Shown piece after piece: positions 26,463-35,536 of a stretch of DNA of 64,000 nucleotides. The first letter of the stretch is position 1; each line of letters begins with the position of its first letter. Origin of the DNA: Hymenobacter terricola (GTDB taxonomy: Bacteria; Bacteroidota; Bacteroidia; Cytophagales; Hymenobacteraceae); the NCBI RefSeq assembly GCF_017921975.2, contig NZ_JAGEMO020000004.1, forward strand, positions 186,001-250,000, written 5' to 3'. The notes under the pieces are model-generated. The model ran no database searches. It was given only the letters and a program-made list of their open reading frames with translations, and was not told where the DNA came from. Made by a program: the position numbers and the translations under genes.

Positions 26463-26595
26463 CCGCTGGTCATGCGGCACCTGCCTGGCTGGGCTGCCTG
26501 CTGGCGCAGGGTGAGCGGCGTTGAGTTTAGGGTTCATGGCCTACTGATTTAACAATTGATTCAATAGCTGCTGGCGCTGCTGGCACTGGCCAGCA

Positions 26596-28911
26596 TTATT
26601 CCAGCGTAAAATCGGCGGCCTGCACATCGCGCGAGTTGCCGCCCACGAAGACCTGAAAAGCCCCCGGCTCGGCCACGAACTGCAGGTCGTCGTTGTAGAA
26701 TTTTAGGTCATCCACCGACAGCCGGAACGTGAGCGTCTTGCGCTCGCCGCGCTTCAGCAGCACTTTCTGGAAGCCCTTCAGCTCCTTCACAGGGCGCGAA
26801 ATCGAGCCCACCAGGTCGCGGAGGTAGAGCTGGGCCACTTCTTCGCCGTCGGCATTGCCGGTGTTTTGCACGGTTACGGTTACCGTCAGGGTTTCGGCGG
26901 GGCCGATGGTGGCTTTGCTGAGCGTGGGCTTGCCGTAAGTGAAGGTGGTGTAGCTCAGGCCGAACCCAAAGGGATAGAGCGGCGCGTTGGGCACGTCGAG
27001 GTAGCTGGACTTATACTTGTCGTTCTGGTCGCCGAGGGCGGGGCGGCCGGTGTTTTTGTGGCTGTAGTAAATCGGCACCTGGCCCAGCACGCGGGGGAAA
27101 GTCATCGTGATTTTGCCGGCCGGGTTGTAGGCCCCGAACAGCACGTCGGCAATGGCATTACCGCCCTGGCTGCCAGCAAACCATGTTTCCAGGATGGCGT
27201 CGGCGTTTTCGTCCTCCCAGGTCAGGGTCAGCGGGCGGCCGTTCATCAGCACGAGCACAAGGGGCTTACCGGTCGCTTTCAGGGCCTTGAGCAGCGCCAA
27301 TTGCCGGCCGGGCAGGCCGATATCGGCCCGGCTGGTGGCCTCGCCGGTCATGCCCGCCGACTCGCCCACAGCGGCCACGATGACATCGGCCTGGCTGGCC
27401 ACCTGCACGGCTTCGCGGATTAATTCCTCGGCGGGGCGGACATCAAAGGTGAGCTCGCCGCCGGCGTTGAGCTGGTCGAACAGGCGGCGGTCGGCGGTCA
27501 GGTTGGCCCCCTGGGCGTACATGAGCTTCACGGCGCTGCCGGCCACGTTGCGCAGGCCCTGTTCCAGCGAAACGGCCTGCTGCCAGTCGCCGGCGGCTTT
27601 CCAGCTGCCCAGCATATCGCGCTGGCTGCGGGCCAGGGGGCCAATCAGGGCAATGGTGCCGGCTTTTCTCAGGGGCAGGGTTTGACGCTCGTTTTTGAGC
27701 AGCACCAGACTGCGGCGGGCAATATCGCGGCTGGCGGCTACGAACTCCGGCCGGCCCATGGTTTGGTGGGCGCGCTTGTCTGAAATGCCCCGGTACGGGT
27801 CCCGGAATAAGCCCAGCCGGTACTTGGCTTCCAGCATGCGCCGGCAGGCCTGGTCGATTTCGGCTGGCGAAACCAGTCCTTTTTTCAGGTTATCGGCCAG
27901 GTATTTTAGAAAGGCCTCGCCCACCATGTCCATGTCGACGCCGGCCCGGAGGGCGAGCGTGGCCGCGCGTTGCTCGTCGCCCAGCCCGTGCGCAGTCAGC
28001 TCGTTCACCGCGTTGTAATCGGTGGCCACGAAGCCCCGGAAGCTCCATTGCCGGCGCAGCAAGTCGGTCAGCAGCCAGCGGTTGGCGGTGGCGGGAATGC
28101 CGTTGATATCGTTGAAGGAGGACATGACCGAGCCCGCGCCCGCCTCGATGGCGGCTTTGTAGGGCGGCAGGTACTCGTTGTACATGCGCTGGCGGCTCAT
28201 GTCCACGGTGTTGTAATCGCGGCCAGCCTCGGCAGCGCCGTAGAGGGCGAAGTGCTTGACGCAGGCCATCACGGTGTTCGGTTGGGCCAAATCGTTATCC
28301 GGGCCCTGGTAGCCGCGCACCATGGCTGCGGCCACGCACGAGCCAAGGTAGGGGTCTTCGCCGGCGCCTTCCACCACGCGGCCCCAGCGCGGGTCACGGG
28401 CAATGTCGACCATGGGCGAGAACACCCAGTGCAGGCCGTCGGCCGAGGCTTCCTCGGCGGCGATGCGGGCGCTTTGCTCCACGGCCTGCATATCCCAGGT
28501 GGCGGCCAGGCCCAGCGGCATGGGAAACATGGTGCGGTGCCCGTGCACCACGTCGAAACCCAGCAGCAGGGGGATTTTCAGGCGGGTGGCTTTCAGGGCC
28601 TGCTCCTGTAGCTGGCGGGCCGCGGCGGGCGTGTAGGTATTGAACACACCGCCCACGTTGCCCCGGCGGATGTTGGCATCCACATCTTTGCTCACCACCG
28701 GCCCCGTTACGTCAAAGCCCACGGCCAAGAGGTTCAGCTGGCCGATTTTCTCTTCCAGCGTCATCCGGCCCATCAGTTCATCGACGAAGGCCTGCATTTT
28801 GGGGTCCTCGCGGTGGGTAAGTGCGCGTGGGTCGCTGGGCTGGGCGCACAGTGGCGCGGCCAGCTGCAGCGCTCCGGCCAACAAGAAAACGACGCGGTAA
28901 AACCTGTTCAT
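26596..28911 (-). CDS. bglX: GH3 beta-glucosidase, BglX type, secreted
   Basis: 771 residues with a signal peptide (MNRFYRVVFLLAGALQL...LCAQ). N-terminal TIM barrel with GRVVEGAGEDPYLG, CVKHFALYGAAEAGRD and nucleophile Asp298 in FVATDYNAV, alpha/beta domain (KAGTIALIGPLA, ATSRADIGLPG), then fibronectin type III-like domain (LYPFGFGLSYTTF to the end). This is the periplasmic BglX plan. Likely substrates are beta-glucosides or beta-xylosides released by partners; not determinable here. It lies 265 bases upstream of the esterase gene, with a large palindrome between. Confidence 0.93.
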   Translation of the reverse strand: MNRFYRVVFLLAGALQLAAPLCAQPSDPRALTHREDPKMQAFVDELMGRMTLEEKIGQLNLLAVGFDVTGPVVSKDVDANIRRGNVGGVFNTYTPAAARQLQEQALKATRLKIPLLLGFDVVHGHRTMFPMPLGLAATWDMQAVEQSARIAAEEASADGLHWVFSPMVDIARDPRWGRVVEGAGEDPYLGSCVAAAMVRGYQGPDNDLAQPNTVMACVKHFALYGAAEAGRDYNTVDMSRQRMYNEYLPPYKAAIEAGAGSVMSSFNDINGIPATANRWLLTDLLRRQWSFRGFVATDYNAVNELTAHGLGDEQRAATLALRAGVDMDMVGEAFLKYLADNLKKGLVSPAEIDQACRRMLEAKYRLGLFRDPYRGISDKRAHQTMGRPEFVAASRDIARRSLVLLKNERQTLPLRKAGTIALIGPLARSQRDMLGSWKAAGDWQQAVSLEQGLRNVAGSAVKLMYAQGANLTADRRLFDQLNAGGELTFDVRPAEELIREAVQVASQADVIVAAVGESAGMTGEATSRADIGLPGRQLALLKALKATGKPLVLVLMNGRPLTLTWEDENADAILETWFAGSQGGNAIADVLFGAYNPAGKITMTFPRVLGQVPIYYSHKNTGRPALGDQNDKYKSSYLDVPNAPLYPFGFGLSYTTFTYGKPTLSKATIGPAETLTVTVTVQNTGNADGEEVAQLYLRDLVGSISRPVKELKGFQKVLLKRGERKTLTFRLSVDDLKFYNDDLQFVAEPGAFQVFVGGNSRDVQAADFTLE

Positions 28912-28985
28912 GGAGTGAAAAAAATCAGTTTTGGGCTAAGTCAGCAAGCTAACAGCACGTCATGCCGGGCGCAATGAAGCAGAAG

Positions 28986-30563
28986 CTACTTTACCGCCAC
29001 CTGGGCCACCGGCTTGTCGGCGTAGAAGTAGGCTTCCTCCAGCTTGCAGGGGTGGTCGGGGCTGGGGTTGAGCAGCTTGAGGCGTACGGTGTGGTGGCCT
29101 TTGGGCAGCTGGTATTTCCAGGCCAAATCGTAGCGGCGGGTGGTGAAGGCGCAGGGCAGGGCCACGGTTTCGGGGGCCTGGTTGTCGAGGGTCACCTGCA
29201 GTTGCAGCACGTAGTCGGACTGCGCCTCGTACTTGGCCGTTTCACCCCGCAGCACGTAGCCAATGCCATCAAAATCAAAGGTATACTCGTCGGTTAGCGG
29301 CTTGTTGATGGCCAGCCTGGCGACCGGGTAGTGGCCCGCGAAATTCTCCTCGAACTTCACCGGCGTGGGCTCTTGCAGCCGGATGGTCACCTGCTCGCCC
29401 TCCACCTTGCCGCCGTTGCGGCGCACCATTTCCAGGGCGTGCTTCAGGCCCACGGCGTACACTTTGCTGAGCGAGGTGGTGGTGTATTTGAAGTCGATGC
29501 CCTCGGCTTCAGCCAGGCCCTGCTTCCAGTAGGCCGGCAGCTTGTCGTAGCCCAGAATGGTGCCCAGGATGCCGCCGGCCGACGACGGGTTGCAGTCGGC
29601 GTCCTGCCCGCAGCGGGTGGCAATGTTGAGCGTTTTGCCGAAGTCGCCGCCGCCGTAGAGCAGGCCAATCACCACGTAGGCCGAGTTCACGGTGGCGTCG
29701 ATGTCGTAGGGCCGGAACACGCCATCGGGGCAGCCCACGTCCTGGGTCCACTTTTTCTGCACCTCAAACCAGGTCTGCTGCCAGTCGGTGGGGTACTGCT
29801 GGTGCCAGCGAATCACGTCGCTGATGCACTGGTGGTAGTTGCTTTGGGCGGGGATGGTTTTCAGGCCCTCCCGCACGATGTAGGGAATGTCGTCGGAAGT
29901 GAAGGCCAGCGTGTAGAGGGCGCCCAGGTACACGCCGCCGTAGTAGCCGTCGCCGGAGTTCATGATGTGCCCGATTTTGTCGCTGATGGCCGAGGCCGCG
30001 TTGGGCATTCCGGGCGACATCAGGCCCGCGAAGTCGGCCTCAATCTGGTAGTCGATGCAGTCGGCGTGCGGGTTGTTGAGCCACTGCCCCGACTGTGGCG
30101 GCTGGATGCCGTGCAGGATGTTGTAGCGCCCGGCCTGGTTGGCGTGCCAGAGCGAGTAGCCGGCGTTGGCATACGCCTTGGCGAAGGAGCCGACGGGCGC
30201 GTCGAGGCCCTCCTTCTCAAACACTTCCACGAACGTGAGGTCCATGTAAATGTCGTCGTAGAGGCCCGCGTCCTTTGTCATCGTCTTCTTCAGGTACCCG
30301 TCGTACCACGGAATGGGCTGGTAGTCCTGAATGATGGTGCCGTTGTACTTGAACTCCATCGGCCCGCCGTAGGTCACGCCGATGGTCTGGCCGGCCCAGC
30401 CGCCCTTGATTTTGTTCTGGAGCGCCGTCTTGGTTAGGGTCAGGGTTTTGGCCGGGCTGGTGGTCGGCGCGGATTTTTTGGGCGGGGCTTGGGCGTAGGA
30501 AGCCGGGGCCGCACAGGCGAGTACACAGAGCAGGCTGGCGGCTTGAATCAGGTGTTTTTTCAT
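28986..30563 (-). CDS. secreted ADP-ribosylglycohydrolase-family protein
   Basis: 525 residues with a signal peptide (MKKHLIQAASLLCVLACAAPASYA) starting at 30563. The ADP-ribosylglycohydrolase fold is recognisable: KIKGGWAGQTIGVTYGGP, DAGLYDDIYMDLTF (metal Asp cluster) and CGQDADCNPSSAGGILG, the counterpart of the GDADT motif. A C-terminal beta-rich domain of about 120 residues follows. Homologues lie in ribose-utilization loci of Bacteroides and are thought to release ribose from ribosylated compounds; the sugar transporter and ribokinase encoded just upstream support that role here. The frame stays open upstream through the repeat at 30601-30706 but is not coding there. Confidence 0.88.
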   Translation of the reverse strand: MKKHLIQAASLLCVLACAAPASYAQAPPKKSAPTTSPAKTLTLTKTALQNKIKGGWAGQTIGVTYGGPMEFKYNGTIIQDYQPIPWYDGYLKKTMTKDAGLYDDIYMDLTFVEVFEKEGLDAPVGSFAKAYANAGYSLWHANQAGRYNILHGIQPPQSGQWLNNPHADCIDYQIEADFAGLMSPGMPNAASAISDKIGHIMNSGDGYYGGVYLGALYTLAFTSDDIPYIVREGLKTIPAQSNYHQCISDVIRWHQQYPTDWQQTWFEVQKKWTQDVGCPDGVFRPYDIDATVNSAYVVIGLLYGGGDFGKTLNIATRCGQDADCNPSSAGGILGTILGYDKLPAYWKQGLAEAEGIDFKYTTTSLSKVYAVGLKHALEMVRRNGGKVEGEQVTIRLQEPTPVKFEENFAGHYPVARLAINKPLTDEYTFDFDGIGYVLRGETAKYEAQSDYVLQLQVTLDNQAPETVALPCAFTTRRYDLAWKYQLPKGHHTVRLKLLNPSPDHPCKLEEAYFYADKPVAQVAVK

Positions 30564-30600
30564 GAGAGCAGGGTTAATGAGAGGATGGCGCACGCGGGGG

Positions 30601-30706
30601 ACCTCACCCCCTAACCCCCTCTCCCGCAGAGAGGGGGCACCGGTTATGCTGCTACTTTGAAGTCGTCTGGCTCCCCTCTCCGCGGGAGAGGGGCCGGGGG
30701 TGAGGT
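30601..30706. repeat. palindromic repeat family A, copy 1
   Basis: CCTCACCCCCTAACCCCC... at the left is complementary to ...GGGGCCGGGGGTGAGG at the right. Each half also folds on itself (CTCCCCTCTCCGCGGGAGAG). The core contains ACCGGTTATGCTGCT and GAAGTCGTCTGG, shared with copy 2 (40322-40444). Located between the ADP-ribosylglycohydrolase and transporter genes. Confidence 0.9.
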
Positions 30707-30721
30707 TAAGCGGGCCGGCAC

Positions 30722-31717
30722 CTAGCGGGCCGCGATGATGAGCACCAGCCCCGCGAGATAGCAGGCCAGCATCCCGTTCAGAATCAGGGGCGTGCCCTTG
30801 GGCGCGTTCCGGAATTCCTTCCAGATAACGATGCCCCAGATGGCCGCCACCACGGTAGCGCCCTGGCCCAGCCCGTAGGAAATGGCCGGCCCGGCCTTGC
30901 CCGACGCGATGATGCTGAAGGCCATGCCCACGCACCAGATGGCCCCGCCCAGCACGCCCATCAGGTGGCTGCGGGCACTGCCCCGGAAGTAGTCGGCGTA
31001 GCTGACGGCCTCGCCGCTGAACGGCCGCCGCATGAGTAGGGTGTTGAACAGGAAGTTGCTGAGCAGCACGCCCCCGGCGAAGCAGAACACGGCCGAGTAC
31101 GGGCTGAGCTTGCCGGCCAGCGGCACGTTGAAATCCGGAAACATGGACGCCGCCACGTACTTGTAGAAGAAGCCCATCAGCAGGCCCGCCACCACGGCCA
31201 GCACCAGCCCCCGGCTCGATACTTTTTGCGCCTTCGCAGCTGCCCGCCGGTACGCAAAGGCATTCAGCAAAATGGCCACCACCACCAGCCCCACGCCCAG
31301 AAACAGCCGCCCGGAATTGCCCAAGGGGTTGCCCCAGTAATTGACCAGCACGCCCCACACCAGCGCAATACCGATGCCCACCGGAAACGCCACCGACATG
31401 CCCGCAATGGCAATGGCAGCCACCAGCAGGATGTTGGCCGCGTTAAAAATGATGCCGCCCAGCACGGCCGAGCCCACGGCCGCCATGTCCGCCTGCCGCA
31501 GGTCGGCCAGAAAGCCCCGGCCGGCCTCGCCGGTGCTGCCCAGCGTCAGGCCGAAAAGCAGCGCCGTGAGCACGATGCCCAGCACGTAGTCCCAGTAAAA
31601 CAGCTCGAAGCGCCACTGCTGCGTGGCCAGCTTCTGGGTGTTGGCCCAGGAGCCCCAGCACAGCATCGTGACCAGGCAGAACAGCACGGCCGTAGCATAG
31701 GAATGGATGACAAACAT
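30722..31717 (-). CDS. GRP-family sugar transporter (RhaT/RbsU-like)
   Basis: 331 residues and about ten transmembrane helices in a 5+5 drug/metabolite-transporter-like arrangement. N-terminal TMLCWGSWANTQKLA and C-terminal GQGATVVAAIWGIVIWKEF match the glucose/ribose porter and L-rhamnose:proton symporter relatives. Because the next gene upstream encodes ribokinase and the next downstream a secreted ADP-ribosylglycohydrolase, ribose is the likely substrate. It would act in the inner membrane. Repeats flank it on both sides. Confidence 0.87.
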   Translation of the reverse strand: MFVIHSYATAVLFCLVTMLCWGSWANTQKLATQQWRFELFYWDYVLGIVLTALLFGLTLGSTGEAGRGFLADLRQADMAAVGSAVLGGIIFNAANILLVAAIAIAGMSVAFPVGIGIALVWGVLVNYWGNPLGNSGRLFLGVGLVVVAILLNAFAYRRAAAKAQKVSSRGLVLAVVAGLLMGFFYKYVAASMFPDFNVPLAGKLSPYSAVFCFAGGVLLSNFLFNTLLMRRPFSGEAVSYADYFRGSARSHLMGVLGGAIWCVGMAFSIIASGKAGPAISYGLGQGATVVAAIWGIVIWKEFRNAPKGTPLILNGMLACYLAGLVLIIAAR

Positions 31718-31763
31718 AGGGCAGGATTGTAGTGGCGGATGGATAAGAAAAAGGAAAGAGCAC

Positions 31764-31858
31764 GGTCATGCTGAGCTTGTCGAAGCATCTCTACCGCAGC
31801 AGTAATTCAATTGACTCAACGAAGCGGTAGAGATGCCTCGACAAGCTCAGCATGACGG
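31764..31858. repeat. palindromic repeat family B, copy 1
   Basis: GTCATGCTGAGCTTGTCGA (31765-31783) is repeated inverted as TCGACAAGCTCAGCATGAC (31838-31856). The centre contains AGTAATTCAATTGACTC, the family-B loop sequence. It lies between the transporter start and the ribokinase stop. Confidence 0.95.
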
Positions 31859-31863
31859 CCTTT

Positions 31864-32781
31864 TCAGCCGGGCACGCTCTGCGGCAGCTCGTGCCGGTAC
31901 GGCGCCGAGGCCTGCGCCCCGAGGCGGGTGACCGAAATGGCGGCCGCCTGATTGGCGAAGGCCACGGCGGCGGGCAGGGCCTCTCCTTCCGCCAGGGCCA
32001 CGGCCAGCGCCCCGTTGAAGACGTCGCCGGCGGCCGTGGTGTCCACCGGCTGCGTGCGCGCAGTGGGGAGCTGCTGCGCCTCGGCGGGCGTGCGCAGAAA
32101 AGCACCCTCCCCGCCCAGCGTGATGACCACGTTTTGAACGCCCTTGGCCAGCAGGGCCTGGGCCGCCGCTTCCAGCGAGTCGGCATCGGTAATGGCAATG
32201 CTGGTCAGGATTTCGGCCTCCGATTCATTGGGCGTGATAAGGTAGAGCTGCCGGAGCAGCTCATCGGGCAGAGCCTGGGCCGGAGCCGGATTCAGAATAA
32301 TGCGCTTGCCTAAGCCAGCCGCGGTGCGGGCCGCCGCCAGCACGGTGGGCAGCGGAATTTCCAGCTGCATCAGCACCAGCTCACATTCGGCAAACGGCTG
32401 GCTGGCGCCGGCCAGGTCGGCGGCCGAGAGGGTGCCGTTGGCCCCGGGAGCCACCACAATGCTGTTTTCGCCGTGCTCATCCACCGTTATCAGCGCCACG
32501 CCGGAGGGGTGGTCGGGGTCAGACAGGATGTAGTCGGTGGCAATGCCTTCGTGCAGCAGCTGCGCCCGGCCCTGGTCGCCAAAGAGGTCGGTGCCGAACT
32601 TGGTGATGAACGTGACCTGCCCGCCCAGCCGGGCCGCAGCCACCGCCTGGTTAGCCCCTTTGCCGCCGGGGTTTATCAGAAACTGCTCCCCCAGCACCGT
32701 TTCCCCCGGCCGCGGGAAGTACCTGGTGGTGATGACCATGTCGGTATTGGCGCTGCCGATAACTAAAATGTTGCGGTTCAT
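31864..32781 (-). CDS. rbsK: ribokinase
   Basis: 305 residues, PfkB family. N-terminal VIGSANTDMV and NPGGKGANQAVAAARLGG (substrate site), C-terminal DTTAAGDVFNGALAVALAEG with the anion hole and catalytic Asp in AAGD. ATP-dependent phosphorylation of D-ribose to ribose-5-phosphate in the cytoplasm; the PGGKGANQAVAAARLG pattern is that of RbsK rather than fructokinases. Its neighbours form the ribose uptake module. Flanked by family B repeats on both sides. Confidence 0.95.
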   Translation of the reverse strand: MNRNILVIGSANTDMVITTRYFPRPGETVLGEQFLINPGGKGANQAVAAARLGGQVTFITKFGTDLFGDQGRAQLLHEGIATDYILSDPDHPSGVALITVDEHGENSIVVAPGANGTLSAADLAGASQPFAECELVLMQLEIPLPTVLAAARTAAGLGKRIILNPAPAQALPDELLRQLYLITPNESEAEILTSIAITDADSLEAAAQALLAKGVQNVVITLGGEGAFLRTPAEAQQLPTARTQPVDTTAAGDVFNGALAVALAEGEALPAAVAFANQAAAISVTRLGAQASAPYRHELPQSVPG

Positions 32782-32831
32782 AAGCTGGGGAAAACAGGGT
32801 TGGGAAAGATTTTACAGTTTGCCTAAGCAGG

Positions 32832-32929
32832 CCGTCATGCCGAGCGCAGCCGTGGCATCTTGCTCGCATCGTTGTAACGATTGAGTCACTACCGCACACG
32901 ATATGCCTCGGCTACGCTCGGCATGACGG
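32832..32929. repeat. palindromic repeat family B, copy 2
   Basis: CCGTCATGCCGAGCGCAGCC... inverted at the right as ...GGCTACGCTCGGCATGACGG (32910-32929), with GTAACGATTGAGTCACTAC in the loop. Located between the ribokinase start and the GH3 stop. Confidence 0.93.
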
Positions 32930-32939
32930 TTTCGCGGCC

Positions 32940-35225
32940 CTACAGCGTCACGCTGCCTTTCAGGCGAATGTCGCGCGAGGAGCTGCCCAGCAGCACGTCA
33001 AACTTGCCGGGCTCCAGCACCCAGCCCTTCTTCACCTCGTCGTAGTATTGAAAAGCCTCGCGGTCCAGCGTCAGGGTCAGGGTCTTGGTTTCGCCGGGCC
33101 GCAAAAAGACCTTTTCGAAGCCTTTGAGCTCCTTTTCGGGGCGCTTCACGGCGGCCTGCTCGTCGTGGACATACAGTTGCACCACTTCGGCACCAGCCAT
33201 TTTGCCGCCGTTGGTCACGGTGAGCAGCACGGTGGCGCGCTGCGGGCCGGGCGTCACGGTCAGCTTATCATACTTGAAAGTGGTGTAGCTCAGGCCGTGG
33301 CCGAAGGCGAATTGCGGGGCCACGTTGTAGGTGTCGAAGTAGCGGTAGCCCACCCAGATATCATCCTTATAAGTCTGTTTGAGCGGGTTGCCGGGGGTGC
33401 TCGGGTATTCGCCCAGCTTCATGGCCGGCGAGTCCTGGAGCTTCACCGGGAACGTGAAGGGCAGCTTGCCGGAGGGGTTCACGTCGCCGAATAGAATGTG
33501 AGCCAGCGCGTTGCCGCCTTCCATGCCGGGGTACCAGGCTTCCACAAGGGCGCGGGTCTGGCCCACCCAGGCCGAAACGTCCATCGGCCCGCCGCCGAGC
33601 AGCACCACCACGGTATTGGGGTTGGCGGCCTGCACGGCCCGCACCAGCTCATCCTGCCCGAACGGCAGGTTCAGGTCGGGCTTATCGGTGTCCTCGGCGT
33701 CGTAGGCGTTGTCGGTCCACTTGGTGTAGTCGTAGCCGTGGAAGGAGCCGCCCACGTAAATCACGACGTCAGCCGCTTTGGCGGCGGCCACGGCTTCGGC
33801 AATCAGCGCCGGGTCGGCCTTTTGGCCGCGGGCAATTTTGTAGCCGGGAGCGTAGGTGATGGTTGCCGCGCCGCCCAGCTCGTTTTTCAGCCCTTGCAGG
33901 GGCGTGATTTCGTATTTCGCTTTCAGCTGGGCGCTGCCGCCGCCGCCGGCATTCTCACGAGTCGCGTTGGCCCCAATCACGGCAATGCGTTTCACTGATT
34001 TTTTCAGGGGCAGAATCCCGTCGTTTTTCAGGAGCACGATGCCCTCCTCGGCCACCTTCAACGCCGTGGCCTGATGCGCTTTGGTGTTGTGGCTGCCCGG
34101 CTGCCGCTTGGCATCGCCCAGCATGTGCGTAGCGTACATCAGCCGCAGAATGCGACGCACCTTGTCGTCGAGCAGGGGCACCAGCTTGGGGTCCTTTTGC
34201 ACGGCCTCTAGCGCGGCATCGGCCAGGTAGAACCGGTCGTAGATGTTTTTGGTCGGAGCCGGCGCGGCCGGGGCCGTACTGGCGGTGGCGCTCTGGTCGA
34301 GGCTGTTGTTTTTCAAAACCAGGTCGGTGCCCATTTCCAGGTCGGTGCCGTTGCGCAGGGCATCCATCGTGTTGTGGCTGGAGCCCCAGTCGCTCATCAC
34401 CAAGCCTTTGAATCCCCATTCCTCTTTCAGAATGGTGTTCATCAGATAGGCGTTTTCGGTGGCGTACTGGCCCCTAAACTTGTTATAAGCGCCCATCAGC
34501 GAATACACGCCGCCCTGCTGTACCGCCGCCTTAAAACCGGGCAGATAGATTTCGCGCAGAGCCCGCTCGCTCACGTTCACGTCGATTTTGCTGCGCTGCG
34601 TTTCCTGGTTGTTCACCGCAAAATGCTTCACGCAGGCCGACACGCCCTGGTCCTGCACGCCCCGGATATAGCCCACTACCAGCTGCGACACGAGGTACGG
34701 GTCTTCGCTCAGGTACTCGAAGTTGCGCCCGTTCAGCGGGGCGCGCACGATGTTGATGCCGGGCCCAAGAATCACGTCTTTGCCCCGGAAGTTGGCTTCC
34801 TGGCCCAGCACGGTGCCGTAGGCGTAGCCCAGCTTGCGGTTCCAGGTCGAGGCCAGGGTGTTGTTAGTAGGCAGGTAGGTGCCGGCGTTGGCCGGCAGGT
34901 CGACGGGCTTCCAGTCGCGCCCCTGCTCGGGGCGCACGCCGTGCGGGCCGTCCGACATCAGCAGCTCGGGGATGCCCAGGCGCGGCACGCCGCCGGCCGC
35001 GAAAGCCGAGTTGGCGTGAATCATGTGGATTTTTTCCTCCAGCGTGAGCTGCTTGAGCAACTTGCCGACTTCGGCCTCGTGGGCCAGCAGGGGCGCCGGT
35101 TGGGCCGCTGGCGGGGCCACGGCGGCCTCCGGAGCCTCGTGGGTTTGGGGCGAGCTACAGCCGGCCACGGCGCAGCACAAAGCGGTGCCCAGCAGGGCGG
35201 CAATGGGTGGGAATTGCTTGAACAT
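32940..35225 (-). CDS. GH3 family beta-glycosidase lipoprotein
   Basis: 761 residues. Start at 35225 gives a lipoprotein signal (MFKQFPPIAALLGTALCCAVAGC). TIM barrel with CVKHFAVNNQETQRSKIDVN and nucleophile Asp279 in LVMSDWGSS; alpha/beta domain (RENAGGGGSAQLK, VIYVGGS); C-terminal fibronectin-like domain with FGHGLSYTTF. It differs from the GH3 at 26596 in barrel motifs (this one carries the KHFAVNNQE form common in beta-glucosidase/xylosidase subgroups). Surface or periplasm-facing. Divergent from the GH92 gene. Confidence 0.92.
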   Translation of the reverse strand: MFKQFPPIAALLGTALCCAVAGCSSPQTHEAPEAAVAPPAAQPAPLLAHEAEVGKLLKQLTLEEKIHMIHANSAFAAGGVPRLGIPELLMSDGPHGVRPEQGRDWKPVDLPANAGTYLPTNNTLASTWNRKLGYAYGTVLGQEANFRGKDVILGPGINIVRAPLNGRNFEYLSEDPYLVSQLVVGYIRGVQDQGVSACVKHFAVNNQETQRSKIDVNVSERALREIYLPGFKAAVQQGGVYSLMGAYNKFRGQYATENAYLMNTILKEEWGFKGLVMSDWGSSHNTMDALRNGTDLEMGTDLVLKNNSLDQSATASTAPAAPAPTKNIYDRFYLADAALEAVQKDPKLVPLLDDKVRRILRLMYATHMLGDAKRQPGSHNTKAHQATALKVAEEGIVLLKNDGILPLKKSVKRIAVIGANATRENAGGGGSAQLKAKYEITPLQGLKNELGGAATITYAPGYKIARGQKADPALIAEAVAAAKAADVVIYVGGSFHGYDYTKWTDNAYDAEDTDKPDLNLPFGQDELVRAVQAANPNTVVVLLGGGPMDVSAWVGQTRALVEAWYPGMEGGNALAHILFGDVNPSGKLPFTFPVKLQDSPAMKLGEYPSTPGNPLKQTYKDDIWVGYRYFDTYNVAPQFAFGHGLSYTTFKYDKLTVTPGPQRATVLLTVTNGGKMAGAEVVQLYVHDEQAAVKRPEKELKGFEKVFLRPGETKTLTLTLDREAFQYYDEVKKGWVLEPGKFDVLLGSSSRDIRLKGSVTL

Positions 35226-35306
35226 AAAGCACAAGGGAGAGGAGGACAGGTAGTGTTCGGCCAACGGCCGCACCGGATAAGGGGCCGCGGTCGATTAATC
35301 ACATGG

Positions 35307-35314
35307 CAAACATA
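35307..35314 (-). promoter_or_regulatory. candidate -7 box for the GH3 gene
   Basis: On the minus strand this reads TATGTTTG, an exact TAnnTTTG, 82 nt before the ATG at 35225. No clear TTG lies at the usual distance upstream. Confidence 0.45.
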
Positions 35315-35343
35315 CTGTATTTATGGTGAATTGTTATTCGCTA

Positions 35344-35373
35344 TTGATAATGAATATTTAACTCATACTTTTG
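35344..35373 (+). promoter_or_regulatory. candidate promoter of the GH92 gene
   Basis: TTG at 35344-35346, 19-nt spacer, TACTTTTG at 35366-35373: an exact TAnnTTTG with the same spacing as the tetR promoter. A 5' leader of about 155 nt would follow. Confidence 0.6.
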
Positions 35374-35536
35374 GCTCAGGTCAGTTAAGGCTACGTCGGC
35401 ACCGGCCACAAAGCGCCGGCTGCCCGGCCATGACGAGCCGGGTTTCACCCCCCTGTTTCTGTCCCCTGCCGCACTGTAGCCGTGTATCTCACCCAAACCG
35501 CTTGCGCAAATCATTTTTTTCTTCCGCCTGCCTGCT

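Larger units (their letters stand above)
35226..35536. other. divergent promoter region between the GH3 and GH92 genes
   Basis: 311 bases, much richer in A/T around 35290-35390 than the surrounding DNA. It contains a leftward -7 box and a rightward TTG/TAnnTTTG pair. No gene is supported. The rest, 35380-35536, shows nothing recognisable. Confidence 0.6.

Noticed and set aside
30564-31358. Upstream extension of the ADP-ribosylglycohydrolase reading frame by 265 codons
   Set aside because: It runs through palindromic repeat A1 and antisense to part of the sugar transporter gene, and the true signal peptide begins at 30563.
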